NCBI GenBank assembly: GCA_002364085.1
Contig: DEXK01000013.1
Span: 124,001 to 188,000, forward strand
Source: Balneolaceae bacterium UBA3186
Lineage (GTDB): Bacteria; Bacteroidota; Rhodothermia; Balneolales; Balneolaceae
Direction of reading: 5' to 3'
Length of the DNA: 64,000 bases
The notes beneath the pieces were generated by a model that did no database searches, was not told where the DNA came from, and was given only the letters and a program-made list of their open reading frames with translations. Positions within the stretch are counted from its first letter, which is position 1. Each line of letters starts with the position of its first letter. Below, piece after piece: positions 51,376 through 60,786 of the stretch. The position numbers were made by a program, and so were the translations under genes.

Positions 51376-52128
51376 TTGGATAAGATAGACGAATATAAAA
51401 TCGAACAGTTTTTACGGTTTCCGGAAGAAATGTCTCATTCAGAGCATAATGAAATTCGTCAATTGATCGAGGATGAACCTGAAGCAAAGGCTATAGCTGA
51501 ATGGTTGAGTTCATTTTACGAAAAATATGATGAGTTAAATAAACCGAATGTTATAACACTTTCGCTCAGAGAATACAATCCAAAGACTACAGGACCAATG
51601 GTTCTGGCAGCGATGTCGTTTGAACCGGAAGATTATGGCCTTAAAACAAAAGCAACTCTGGCTTCAGAAGAATATCAGACGTTATTAAGAGTATTGGAAG
51701 ATCAGAAAAGCCATGAATATCAATTTCATGTGATCTCAAAATTTATAAGTCCAAAAGACAGGGTGCTTATAACCATTGACGATCTTGGTATTGATCTTAT
51801 TACGGATAAAGGGGGGAAGTTAAAAAATGTTCAAAAATCTGAACTATCGGATCTTAACTGGAATGGCGTGTTAGCACAGCTAAGGGTATCTATTTGCACT
51901 TGTGAATATGAACCTGGTCCCGATGCCAGGATTGAAAATATAACGGTCTGTGATGAATGCAGTATAACGGTATCCAATCAGGAATGCACACTTCATGCTT
52001 TTAAAACTAAGATATCCAGTATTTTAGTGGAGCAGGATGAAGAGACCAGATTGCTCTATCTTAATACGAATGTGATCAGCTTCCCTGTGAATTCTGAGAA
52101 GCCTTTCCGAGTTCATCTTTATGCTTAA
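51376..52128 (+). CDS. Soluble protein of unknown function, second gene of the Lon-like sensor locus
   Basis: A 250-aa protein beginning at a TTG (51376) with MDKIDEYKIEQFLRFPEEMS. The first 50 residues (EEMSHSEHNEIRQLIEDEPEAKAIAEWL, read in parts) resemble the short helical sigma-binding heads of anti-sigma factors, where a helix pair precedes the rest. Residues about 175-210 hold several cysteines (SICTCEYE, VCDECS, NQEC) that could bind zinc. There is no membrane helix. An anti-sigma-like role would suit the neighbours but is inference. It ends 5 bp before the next gene. Confidence 0.6.
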   Translation: MDKIDEYKIEQFLRFPEEMSHSEHNEIRQLIEDEPEAKAIAEWLSSFYEKYDELNKPNVITLSLREYNPKTTGPMVLAAMSFEPEDYGLKTKATLASEEYQTLLRVLEDQKSHEYQFHVISKFISPKDRVLITIDDLGIDLITDKGGKLKNVQKSELSDLNWNGVLAQLRVSICTCEYEPGPDARIENITVCDECSITVSNQECTLHAFKTKISSILVEQDEETRLLYLNTNVISFPVNSEKPFRVHLYA

Positions 52129-52133
52129 GATGT

Positions 52134-54377
52134 ATGTCTTCATTTGATCCTTTCCATATCGAAAAGCGATTCAATGAAACACTGAGATTAATTCAAAGCT
52201 CCGCTTCCGAAAGAGTACAGATTAGTTACATCTATCAGTTCTTACTAGAAATTCAGGACTTTAAAGAACAAGCAGATTCCTATTCAACTCAACTTTTTGA
52301 GAAGTTACCGGAGCTCTCCAACCCGCTATTAATTGCAGGAATTCATCCCAAGACATTTCAACAGTTCATTGATACACTAAAAGAATTCCGCGAGAAAAGC
52401 GATGAAAATGCTGGCTTGGAGAAAAGAATACAGGAATACCAAACTAGCTTAAGCCTGATACGGTCTTGGGTTGGAGAATATGAAAGCCTTGAATCTTCGC
52501 CACTGAATTCACTAACAGAAACAACATCAAAGAAAATAAATTACAAACCCGGTGAAGTATTAATTCCGGTAGTAGAGGAATTCAAAACGGAAGAAAGAAG
52601 CTCTGGAATTGGCAGACTCAGGCAGCTCCAGGTAGATATTATTGGGGAGAACAGGTACAAACAACACGATCTGAAACCCACTTTTGGGGTAGTAGGAAAT
52701 GAAGCAGGTAATTTTTTAGAACCGGTAAAAAAAGCAGCCGGACAGTTATTAGCCAGGAGCCGGGAAAACAAACAGAAATACTGGAATGGATCTGCCGGCT
52801 TGAATATGAGTCATGCATGGCATTCCGGCCGATCTGCAAATGTAGCTTTGGCAGCAGCTTTTTATTGTGAAATGTTGAAATCTGAAGAACAAGCAGAATA
52901 TTTCAGGCTAAACCCTGCAATTTGCATTACCGGAGATGTGAATGAAGACGGAAAGGTGCTCTCTGTTGAAAATGAAAGTTTACGATTAAAAGCCGAAGCC
53001 GCTTTCTTTTCATGGGCTCAGGCTTTTGTAGTGCCGGCAACTCAATTAAATGAAACTCTTCAATATCTGCATGAATTAAACGATGAATTCCCAAACCGAC
53101 ATTTACCGGTTATTGGTATTTCCCACATTCAGGAATTGTTTTATGACAGAAGGTTAACTCTTCATTACAAAACCGATGCCATTACTCATAATCTAAAGAA
53201 AATATGGAAGCGAAAATTTAGTGTGGCATCTGCTTTTATTGTAATTGTACTACTTGGGATAATCGGGAGATTGGTATATGGGCCTGTGGATAGGAATCCT
53301 ACACATGCAACCTATGAAGGTGAGTTTGCTCATATTAGAAATGAAAATGGCATGATTTTAAAATCTATTAATGTGGGAGAGAGGTTTGTAATGACGCACA
53401 ATGAAAATTCAATTCAATTAATACCAGATCATATAAAATTTTTTGATCTTGACAATGATGGAAAGAATGAAATATTTGAAAATAAAACTATTGTAGAGAG
53501 TAAGAAAGAAGCAGGCTTTCTAATTCATACGTTAAATGGGGACACTATTTTTGATAGAAATTTTTATCTAGATATTCGTTTTGATCAACATCCATATGTA
53601 AAGGAGGAAAAATTTGGTATTCGTAAATTTGAAATATCAGATTTTGATAAAGATGGAGAGAGTGAGCTTTTAATGGTTCTCAATATTATTGGATACTTTA
53701 CTAGTTTAGTAGCTATTCTGAATATCGAAACTGAAGAAATTGAAAGGATGTATGTTAGTGTTGGTTATCTAAGAGATGTTGAAATTCTTGATTTGGATGG
53801 CGATGGTTTTGATGAGGTTTTATTAGCAACAGAGTTTAAGGGTTATAGAGAAAAAGGATTAATTGTATTGGATTCACGATTTATTCATGGTAAAGGAATA
53901 TTAGGAGAACGGTATCAGAAAACGGACATGGAAAAAGGGATAGAAAAAGCTGCTTTTATAGTACCACAAACAGTAATTGGTAAAATATTATCTGAAGATA
54001 ATACTCAAAAGGCATTTAAAAAGGGTTTTCCAAATTTTTTGGCACAAGTTGAAGAAAATTACTTTTCTTTTTTTGTTGAAGATTGGTACACAAGAGGAAA
54101 AGAAGATGTTGGATTAATATTTGAGTTTTATAATGACCTGAATGTTCGTTCAATCGTTTCGAGGGATAACTATGATATCAAAGCTAAAGAACTTTTTGAT
54201 TCAGGAGTTATTAATTTTGAAGCCGATGGATTATTCTTAGACACCTACCGTGACTCAATACTATACTGGAACGGAACCGAATTCCAAAGCCAACCTACGT
54301 TAAACAAAAAATACCTGGAAGCAGTTGGAGATGATTCAACGTTTTATAAGGAGTTTTTCTTTAATACCTACGAATAA
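52134..54377 (+). CDS. Membrane protein joining a Lon-like Ser/Lys protease domain to an FG-GAP propeller
   Basis: A 747-aa protein. Residues 1-150 are helical and coiled. Residues about 200-340 follow the Lon (S16) proteolytic domain: GRSANVALAAAFY matches GPSAG-type nucleophile turns with S234, ICITGDVNEDGKVLSVE matches the iTGei..G.v.pV strand, RLKAEAAFF gives the catalytic lysine K286, VVPATQLNETL and LPVIGISHIQELF close it. One helix follows (about 362-383, FSVASAFIVIVLLGIIGRLV). The outside part has three calcium-type loops (DLDNDGKNE, DFDKDGESE, DLDGDGFDE), as in integrin-like propellers. No AAA+ module is present. A transmembrane sensor controlling a cytoplasmic protease is the natural reading. 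Confidence 0.7.
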   Translation: MSSFDPFHIEKRFNETLRLIQSSASERVQISYIYQFLLEIQDFKEQADSYSTQLFEKLPELSNPLLIAGIHPKTFQQFIDTLKEFREKSDENAGLEKRIQEYQTSLSLIRSWVGEYESLESSPLNSLTETTSKKINYKPGEVLIPVVEEFKTEERSSGIGRLRQLQVDIIGENRYKQHDLKPTFGVVGNEAGNFLEPVKKAAGQLLARSRENKQKYWNGSAGLNMSHAWHSGRSANVALAAAFYCEMLKSEEQAEYFRLNPAICITGDVNEDGKVLSVENESLRLKAEAAFFSWAQAFVVPATQLNETLQYLHELNDEFPNRHLPVIGISHIQELFYDRRLTLHYKTDAITHNLKKIWKRKFSVASAFIVIVLLGIIGRLVYGPVDRNPTHATYEGEFAHIRNENGMILKSINVGERFVMTHNENSIQLIPDHIKFFDLDNDGKNEIFENKTIVESKKEAGFLIHTLNGDTIFDRNFYLDIRFDQHPYVKEEKFGIRKFEISDFDKDGESELLMVLNIIGYFTSLVAILNIETEEIERMYVSVGYLRDVEILDLDGDGFDEVLLATEFKGYREKGLIVLDSRFIHGKGILGERYQKTDMEKGIEKAAFIVPQTVIGKILSEDNTQKAFKKGFPNFLAQVEENYFSFFVEDWYTRGKEDVGLIFEFYNDLNVRSIVSRDNYDIKAKELFDSGVINFEADGLFLDTYRDSILYWNGTEFQSQPTLNKKYLEAVGDDSTFYKEFFFNTYE

Positions 54378-54472
54378 TTTCAATTCTTTTTCAGCAAGTA
54401 GCATTTCTTGTTAGGACATATAAATAGAACAACAAATCGGGGTTCTACAAAACTAACCATTAATATGTCCAT

Positions 54473-54503
54473 CCTCACTTCCTTGGTGGGGAGTGGGGTT
54501 TTT
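54473..54503 (+). terminator. Probable rho-independent terminator after the Lon-like sensor operon
   Basis: CCTCACTTCC and GGGGAGTGGGG pair with some G-T pairs around a TTGGT loop and are followed by TTTTT at 54499-54503. It lies 96 bp after the sensor gene stop and only 13 bp before the ATG of the giant secreted protein, so it may also affect that gene's expression. Confidence 0.45.
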
Positions 54504-54516
54504 AAAATGTCAAATT

Positions 54517-57500
54517 ATGTCCGCAAAACTATCTGTTCTTATAGTACTACTCGTATCAATTTTGCATACCGTTAACGCTCAAGAAGTTGAAATAATTTTA
54601 ATCGATGAAAAATTCGAATCTAATTCTTCATTTAGTAACAATTTTAGAGTTATAAATGACTCTGATAAATCTGATACTGAATGGGGTATAGTGCAATTTA
54701 GTACATCTAATCCTCTAAGATTTCCATCACCTGTATCGGGAGATAAAATGATGTACAATGCAGGAGTTGATACAAAAGGTAGTTTTTTAAATCCGGAATA
54801 TGATAAAAACATGAACACCTCATTTTATACAAATTCTTTTAATGGAACAAACGAATTGTATAATGGGTCAAAAGGGGTGTTTTTAGAATTTGAGGCTAAT
54901 GTCAAGGACAAATTAAATTTAGATAAGTTTCAAGTAATTCTGGTAACAAATAGTGGTGCTAGTCAAGAAGTTTTATATGAAATTCAAGAAACAGATCAAT
55001 CTAAAAGAAATGGATGGAAAAAATTTAAAATAGATTTACGAAGTAAAATAAATAACAAGAATTTTAGAATTTATTTCTTTTTTACTTCAAATGGTATAAG
55101 TCAAGGAAGAGGAGTTTTTATTGACAATGTCCGATTATATAAAACTATTATTCCATCACTTCTAGTTGACCGATCGAATGTAGAAATAGATAGTAAAGGT
55201 ACACCTTATGATGTTGGGTTAGTCTCAAATTTAGATTGGAGTGCTACATCAAATAGTTCATGGCTTTCAGTTTCTCCATCTTCAGGATCTGGAAATGGAA
55301 CAATTGAATTGGATGCCAAGACTAACCCCAGTTCTAACGACAGAAGTGGTAAAGTTACCATATCTGGTGGTGGTTTAAATAAAACTGTTACGGTTCTCCA
55401 AAAAGCAAAACCGACTATTTCTGCATCTCCTTCCAGTTACACTTTCACAGCTTGGCAAGAATCAAAAACATTTTCTGTATCTACAAATTCATCAAGTTGG
55501 TCGATAACTAGTAAACCATCTTGGGTTACAATATCTAATAAAACCAGTACTAGCTTTAAAGCAACAGCAAGTCAATATAAAAACTCAACCAGAGATAGAG
55601 ATGGAGTAATAAAAGTTACTTCATCTGATGGAGTTGAAGAAGAAATCAGCATTACTCAGGAGAAAGAACAAATTACAGTAAGCCCCAACAGTATTGATTT
55701 TGAATATAACTCCAATTCCCAAAGCTTTACAGTAACTTCAAATACTAAAGTTGAAATTGTTACTAATGACTCTGATTGGGCTACAATCCGGGATAGTAAC
55801 TTTAAACAGATATTTGAAATTCTTGGCACTAAAACCGTGTATTTAGTTCCTGAACGCAATAATTCTTCTGATTCGAGAACCGGAAGAATACGATTTAGAG
55901 GTCAATCAGGAAGCGTATTGGGCGAAATCTCTTTTGAGCAAGAAGCAAAACCAGTAAGTATTCCTCCGGCTCCGGTTTTAAAAACACCGAGTAATGGAGC
56001 GATCAATCAGTCGTTGAGTGTAACTTTAGATTGGGATGGATCGAGTGGAGCCACAAGTTATGAAGTGCAGGTATCCAAGAATTCCAATGCAAGTGCTCCG
56101 TTTATAACAAAAACAGTAACTGAAACGAAGCATGCGATAAGTGGGCTGACGCACTCTACGAAATATTACTGGAGAGTGCGGGCAAAGAACTCAGCAGGTC
56201 CAAGTAGTTGGTCATCGAGGAATTTTACAACGAAAGATGAGCCCTCAAATCCACCGTCCAAGCCTACTTTGAGTTCGCCGGATAATGGGGCAAGGGATCA
56301 GGAATTACGACCTACCTTGGATTGGAATTCAGTAAGCAATGTGAGTTCATATGAACTACAGGTGTCAACCAATAGTAGTTTTACGAGTACAGTGGTTAGT
56401 AAGACGGGTCTTTCCAGCTCTGTAAGTCAATACCAGTTGAGTAGCGGCGAAGCCTTGGATTATGAAAAGACGTATTATTGGCGAGTGCAGGCCCGCAACA
56501 GTGATGGGGGAAGTGGCTGGACAACGCCACGGAATTTTACCACGGAAATAAATTCACCTGCACCAATTATAATAGTTACAAGTTCAGAATTGAAGTTCGG
56601 AGAAGTAGAAATCGGACAAACTTTTGTAAAAGAATATTTGGTAAAAGGAACTGGATTGTTAAATCCGGTGAAAGTCTTGGTGTCTAATGGATACGAAGTT
56701 TCAAAAATAAATAGTTCCAGTGGTTTTGGTAAAGAAACAGAAATAGAAGCTGAACAAGCTAATTCAGGAAAAAAGATATGGGTTAAGTTTTCTCCAAATG
56801 AGGCAAAGGAATTTAATAGTTCACTTACTTTGAATTCGATTGGGGCTGTAACTAAAATAATTGGGGTCTCGGGAAAAGGAGTTGTTCAACCCCAAGATGT
56901 AGATTTGATTGTAGCAGCAATAGATCATAAGCCAGATAATCCAATAGCAGGAGAGTTAGTGGATATTGAAGTAATAATTCAAAATAGAGGGACATTAAAT
57001 TCCGGCTCTTTTAAGTGGAAATTGATGGTAAATGATAAGCCGGTTAATGAATTTAGTGAAGCGGGACTAAATCGGGATAGTTTTTTGTCAAGAACTCTTA
57101 AGATTGACGCGATTAATCAAGGAACAAACAGGATTTCGGTAGAAGTAGATAGTCAGGATGAGGTGCAAGAAACCAATGAAGTAAACAATATTAAAACCTA
57201 CACTTTTGAAGTCAGAGAACCCATTGATGATATAGAAACTTCATTAATTGCAAATATCAACCAATCTCCAAACTCTGAATTCCAAGTTGATATAGAGGTT
57301 GGTTCAGAATCTGATCCCGTTTCGGATTTATATGGGATGAGCTACGTGGTTACTTATGATCCTGCAATTCTGGAAGTTGTTGGAAATCAAAGAGGGAATT
57401 TCCTTGGCTCTAACGCAACTTATTTCCCTAATGATGATCCATCCAATGGAGAATTTGCTGTGGGTATAACTAAAAATGGATCGCAATCAGGTTCAAACGG

Positions 57501-59619
57501 AACCGGGATTATTTCTTCCGTTTCTTTTAAAGTGAACCCGAATATTTCCTCAGATACAAAAACTACGATTAGACTTACTGAAATTGATGCAGAAAATTCA
57601 AGTCAGCAAAAAATTCCCTTCTCTCAAAGCGAAGTAGAAATTGATATATCAACAGGCATTATTGTTTGGCCGGGGGATACAAATAATGATGGAGAAGCGA
57701 ATCAGAAAGATGTACTGCCATTAGGTAGGTACTGGCAGCAGACTGGTCTTCCGAGAGACCCTGCTTCATCAGAGTGGAAAGGCCAATTAGCCACACCATG
57801 GAACCCTGAAGAAGTTACATACGCTGATACCAACGGAGACGGAGTTGTTGACCAAAAAGATGTTTTACCAATCGGAAGAAATTGGCAAAAAATGCATTTC
57901 GTAAATTCAACAGTATCATCCAAGGAAGTTTTTTATTTATTCCAAAATGGAAATCCACCGATGTCATTAACAACCGATGATCAAGTTGAATTAAATTCAA
58001 ACTTCGTAGTGTCTGTAGAGGTTGGAAATTCAGATTCTACACTTACTGATGTATTCGGTAGTAGTTATGAAGTAAATTACGATCCTGAGTTTGTAGAATA
58101 TGTATCGGATGAATCTGGAGATTTTCTGGGTTCAAGTCCGGTCTATTTTGCACAGAATGATTCAGGGAACGGATCAATAGGTATTGGTATTTCAAGGACT
58201 TCAGGAAGTTCGTCCGGTTTTGGAGAACTATCAACGGTTACTTTTAAACTGATTAAAGAAATTCCTGAAGAGGGAGAAACAGTTATATCGCTATCAGAAG
58301 TAGAAGTAAAAGATGTGAATGATGATGATATTTTAGTTTCTCCAAGAGATTTAATAATCAAAGGAAAACCGGCTTCTATAGTAACATTCAGCCTCCCTGA
58401 TACCACTGCATTATTAAGTAATGAGATTACACTTCAGCTTAATATTTCAAATCCTGATGGCGGAGCATTCAGCTCTTTTGAAATTGATTTGGGTTTTGAT
58501 ACTTCTTTGTTGGAATTAAAAAATGTAGAAAAAGGGGGTTTGACAGGGGAATACTCTATCGAATTCAATTCAACCGGAAATAACCCTGGAGTTATTTCAG
58601 GACAAGGGACTTCTGATATTACGACTTCCGGGAATTTGTTGAATCTGACTTTCTCCACCATCGGAAACGGAAAAACTGATGTCAGTTTTAACGAAATATT
58701 ATTGAACGAAGGAAGCCCCGCGACTAACTCAATCTCTGGCTCTGTTGATGTTGCATCTTATGTTTGCGGAGATGCAGATGGAAATGGTATTGTATCTGCA
58801 AATGATGCAGCCGATGTTCTTAAGCATACTGTCTTTTTGGCTCCTTATCCAATAACTGGTGTTGATTCAAGCGCTGCAGATGTTACCGGAAATGGTATGA
58901 TCACGGCTTATGATGGATCGCAAATTCTAAAATTTGATGTGAAAATACTTGATATACTAAACTGTGGACTCACCAATCAAAAAATCGAACCTAGTTTTGC
59001 TAGTATTGAGCTTAGAGAACCATTAACCTCTGAAGGGGATGAAGTTCAAATTCCATTGAGTATTTCAAACATCACGGGTGATATTAGTTCGCTGGAATTT
59101 AGTTTCGATCTTAGTAGCTCTATTTCTGATATGGTATTAAGAGGAATACCCGAAAATTGGACACTTTCATCTAATACCGATAGAAACAGGATTTATTATT
59201 CTTTGTATGGTTTAAAGCCAATATCTGAAAATACTGAAATGTCTTTATCTATCAGAAGGAATTCGGCAAATGACGGACTCGCATTGAACGGAGAGTATCG
59301 AATCAATGAAAATTCTAAAGAGAAGTTTGAATCTGTATTTATTCAGGAACTTCCTACTGAAGTGTCTTTATTGCAAAATTACCCCAATCCATTTAACCCA
59401 ACTACAAACATTTCATACAATTTACCTGAAAAAGCACAAGTAAGACTTGAGATTTATAGTGCGCTGGGACAAAAGATAGCGACTTTAGTAAATGAATCAG
59501 TAGTGGCAGGTAGCCATACTGTTGTATGGGATGCACAAAACAATGCTAGTGGAATTTATTTCTTCAGGTTATTTGTAGGTGATGTTATAAAAACTCAGAA
59601 AATGCTTTTAATAAAATAA
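54517..59619 (+). CDS. Giant secreted multidomain protein: BACON, Fn3, CARDB, cohesin and dockerin-like domains, T9SS tail
   Basis: About 1700 aa from the ATG at 54517, which gives a signal peptide (MSAKLSVLIVLLVSILHTVN); a GTG at 54493 is less likely. By DNA position: jelly-roll-like domain (54590-55150), three BACON domains (55150-55960, e.g. NSSWLSVSPSSGSGNGTIEL), two Fn3 (55970-56550, YYWRVRAKNSAG), a HYDIN/ASPM-type domain (56575-56890), CARDB (56900-57210), cohesin 1 (57230-57650), a dockerin-like calcium pair (57670-57880, DTNNDGEANQKDVLPLGRYW and DTNGDGVVDQKDVLPIGRNW), cohesins 2 and 3 (57960-58755), a second dockerin-like pair (58760-58960), a fourth cohesin-like domain and a T9SS sorting domain (NYPNPFNPTTNISYNLPEKA, ending QKMLLIK). 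Likely a cell-surface or matrix protein. Confidence 0.88.
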   Translation: MSAKLSVLIVLLVSILHTVNAQEVEIILIDEKFESNSSFSNNFRVINDSDKSDTEWGIVQFSTSNPLRFPSPVSGDKMMYNAGVDTKGSFLNPEYDKNMNTSFYTNSFNGTNELYNGSKGVFLEFEANVKDKLNLDKFQVILVTNSGASQEVLYEIQETDQSKRNGWKKFKIDLRSKINNKNFRIYFFFTSNGISQGRGVFIDNVRLYKTIIPSLLVDRSNVEIDSKGTPYDVGLVSNLDWSATSNSSWLSVSPSSGSGNGTIELDAKTNPSSNDRSGKVTISGGGLNKTVTVLQKAKPTISASPSSYTFTAWQESKTFSVSTNSSSWSITSKPSWVTISNKTSTSFKATASQYKNSTRDRDGVIKVTSSDGVEEEISITQEKEQITVSPNSIDFEYNSNSQSFTVTSNTKVEIVTNDSDWATIRDSNFKQIFEILGTKTVYLVPERNNSSDSRTGRIRFRGQSGSVLGEISFEQEAKPVSIPPAPVLKTPSNGAINQSLSVTLDWDGSSGATSYEVQVSKNSNASAPFITKTVTETKHAISGLTHSTKYYWRVRAKNSAGPSSWSSRNFTTKDEPSNPPSKPTLSSPDNGARDQELRPTLDWNSVSNVSSYELQVSTNSSFTSTVVSKTGLSSSVSQYQLSSGEALDYEKTYYWRVQARNSDGGSGWTTPRNFTTEINSPAPIIIVTSSELKFGEVEIGQTFVKEYLVKGTGLLNPVKVLVSNGYEVSKINSSSGFGKETEIEAEQANSGKKIWVKFSPNEAKEFNSSLTLNSIGAVTKIIGVSGKGVVQPQDVDLIVAAIDHKPDNPIAGELVDIEVIIQNRGTLNSGSFKWKLMVNDKPVNEFSEAGLNRDSFLSRTLKIDAINQGTNRISVEVDSQDEVQETNEVNNIKTYTFEVREPIDDIETSLIANINQSPNSEFQVDIEVGSESDPVSDLYGMSYVVTYDPAILEVVGNQRGNFLGSNATYFPNDDPSNGEFAVGITKNGSQSGSNGTGIISSVSFKVNPNISSDTKTTIRLTEIDAENSSQQKIPFSQSEVEIDISTGIIVWPGDTNNDGEANQKDVLPLGRYWQQTGLPRDPASSEWKGQLATPWNPEEVTYADTNGDGVVDQKDVLPIGRNWQKMHFVNSTVSSKEVFYLFQNGNPPMSLTTDDQVELNSNFVVSVEVGNSDSTLTDVFGSSYEVNYDPEFVEYVSDESGDFLGSSPVYFAQNDSGNGSIGIGISRTSGSSSGFGELSTVTFKLIKEIPEEGETVISLSEVEVKDVNDDDILVSPRDLIIKGKPASIVTFSLPDTTALLSNEITLQLNISNPDGGAFSSFEIDLGFDTSLLELKNVEKGGLTGEYSIEFNSTGNNPGVISGQGTSDITTSGNLLNLTFSTIGNGKTDVSFNEILLNEGSPATNSISGSVDVASYVCGDADGNGIVSANDAADVLKHTVFLAPYPITGVDSSAADVTGNGMITAYDGSQILKFDVKILDILNCGLTNQKIEPSFASIELREPLTSEGDEVQIPLSISNITGDISSLEFSFDLSSSISDMVLRGIPENWTLSSNTDRNRIYYSLYGLKPISENTEMSLSIRRNSANDGLALNGEYRINENSKEKFESVFIQELPTEVSLLQNYPNPFNPTTNISYNLPEKAQVRLEIYSALGQKIATLVNESVVAGSHTVVWDAQNNASGIYFFRLFVGDVIKTQKMLLIK

Positions 59620-59620
59620 T

Positions 59621-60352
59621 ATGAGAGTATTTCTAATTGCAGCAACTGTTTTATTAACGAGCTTTCAAGTTTTTGCTCAGGTAACAATAACAATCCCCGA
59701 TATTGAAGGAGGTATCGGGGAAATACTAACAGTATCTATTGAAATTGATAATCCCAATCAAGATACCATTGATGCTTTTTCATTTGGTTTTGAAATAGAT
59801 ACATCAGCAATTAAAATAGCCGGAGAATTAAAAAAGTCGGAGTTGCTTGAAAATTTTAATGTGTATTATAATTTAGTGAATACTGATTCTTTATTTATTT
59901 CCGGAGCAGCTTCCACTGGCTTTACAGGAAGTGGAAGCTTACTGGAGTTTGATATTGTAGCTAGCGAAAACTTAGCCCAGTTTCCAATAAAAGAGCTAAA
60001 AGCTATTTTGAATGAAGGCAATCCTTCTGTGGTTGTTCAATTAGGTTCAATTATTATTACATCGAACGAACAAAACTCAAAAATTCCAACGAACCCTGCA
60101 CTCCACCAAAACTACCCAAACCCCTTCAATCCAAGTACAAGCATCTCCTACGATCTTCCAAAAGCATCAGAAGTAAACATTTCAGTGTTTGATATAACCG
60201 GAAGATTGGTGCAAACACTTCAGAATGGAAGAAAATCTGCAGGGAGTTATACTCTTAGTTTCGATGCTTCAAATCTTTCAAGCGGTATATATTTTTACCG
60301 AATTACAGCAGGCGATTTTGTGCAGACAAGAAGAATGACGCTTATTAAGTAA
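59621..60352 (+). CDS. Secreted cohesin-domain protein with T9SS sorting tail
   Basis: A 243-aa protein with a signal peptide (MRVFLIAATVLLTSFQVFAQ), one cohesin-type beta sandwich (residues about 22-150: VSIEIDNPNQDTIDAFSFGF, SLLEFDIVAS) and a type IX sorting domain (NYPNPFNPSTSISYDLPKAS, ending RRMTLIK) nearly identical in plan to that of the giant protein. It starts 1 bp after the stop of that gene, so both are one operon. The single cohesin could bind the dockerin-like modules of its neighbour; that is inference. Confidence 0.88.
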   Translation: MRVFLIAATVLLTSFQVFAQVTITIPDIEGGIGEILTVSIEIDNPNQDTIDAFSFGFEIDTSAIKIAGELKKSELLENFNVYYNLVNTDSLFISGAASTGFTGSGSLLEFDIVASENLAQFPIKELKAILNEGNPSVVVQLGSIIITSNEQNSKIPTNPALHQNYPNPFNPSTSISYDLPKASEVNISVFDITGRLVQTLQNGRKSAGSYTLSFDASNLSSGIYFYRITAGDFVQTRRMTLIK

Positions 60353-60355
60353 TAC

Positions 60356-60490
60356 AACACCCAACACCCAACAAGGAATAACCAATTTCCAATTGGAGAA
60401 ACGAATAGAAATATTCAGTTGGAAATTGAATGTTGGTTATTGGACATTGGACATTGGACATTGGACATTGGACATTGGACATTGGATATT
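60356..60490. repeat. Heptad repeat with inverted arms
   Basis: Six exact copies of ATTGGAC (60439-60480) plus one variant. The preceding sequence (60356-60435) contains complementary units (CCCAACA, AACCAATTTCC) that can fold onto GGAAATTGAATGTTGGTT. Same family as the runs at 26.9, 41.7 and 50.2 kb. It separates the secreted-protein operon from the riboswitch and may act as a transcription barrier. Confidence 0.85.
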
Positions 60491-60540
60491 CCATATACAA
60501 GGGGTTGTTTGTGATTTGATCTGTTTGTAATTTAAAAATC

Positions 60541-60733
60541 AACGGTGTTGGTTTTGGAAACAAGTTCGTTTCTGAATTAAAAGGGAATTCCGTGATCTTG
60601 AGTAATCAAGGAAGTCGGAAGCTGTTCCCGCAACTGTAATCCTTTTCAATGAAAGTTGGAACCGCAGCCTCACCTTTGCCACTGATCTAAAAGATCGGGA
60701 AGGCGCTGCACAAGGAAAGCCAGGAGACCTGCC
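60541..60733 (+). promoter_or_regulatory. Cobalamin (vitamin B12) riboswitch
   Basis: The conserved B12-box elements appear in order: AAAGGGAATTCCGTG, GTCGGAAGCTGTTCCCGCAA with CTGTAA, GCCACTG, CGGGAAGGC and AAGCCAGGAGACCTGCC. This is the AdoCbl-type aptamer of Bacteroidota transport operons. It lies in the leader of btuB, which starts about 50 bp downstream; B12 binding should reduce expression of btuB and btuG. Confidence 0.95.
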
Positions 60734-60786
60734 AATACGTAAATTTTCATAGCATCTTTCGGGAAAAAAGATCTAAGGATTATTAC

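Noticed and set aside
54402..54416. TTTCTTGTTAGGACA resembles the right arm of the attC-like sites
   Set aside because: There is no partner arm or second core nearby, and it lies far from the cassette-like array.
60345..60563. 72-aa leftward frame with repeated SNVQCPM phrases
   Set aside because: The repeated residues come from the ATTGGAC heptads and the frame runs into the cobalamin riboswitch.
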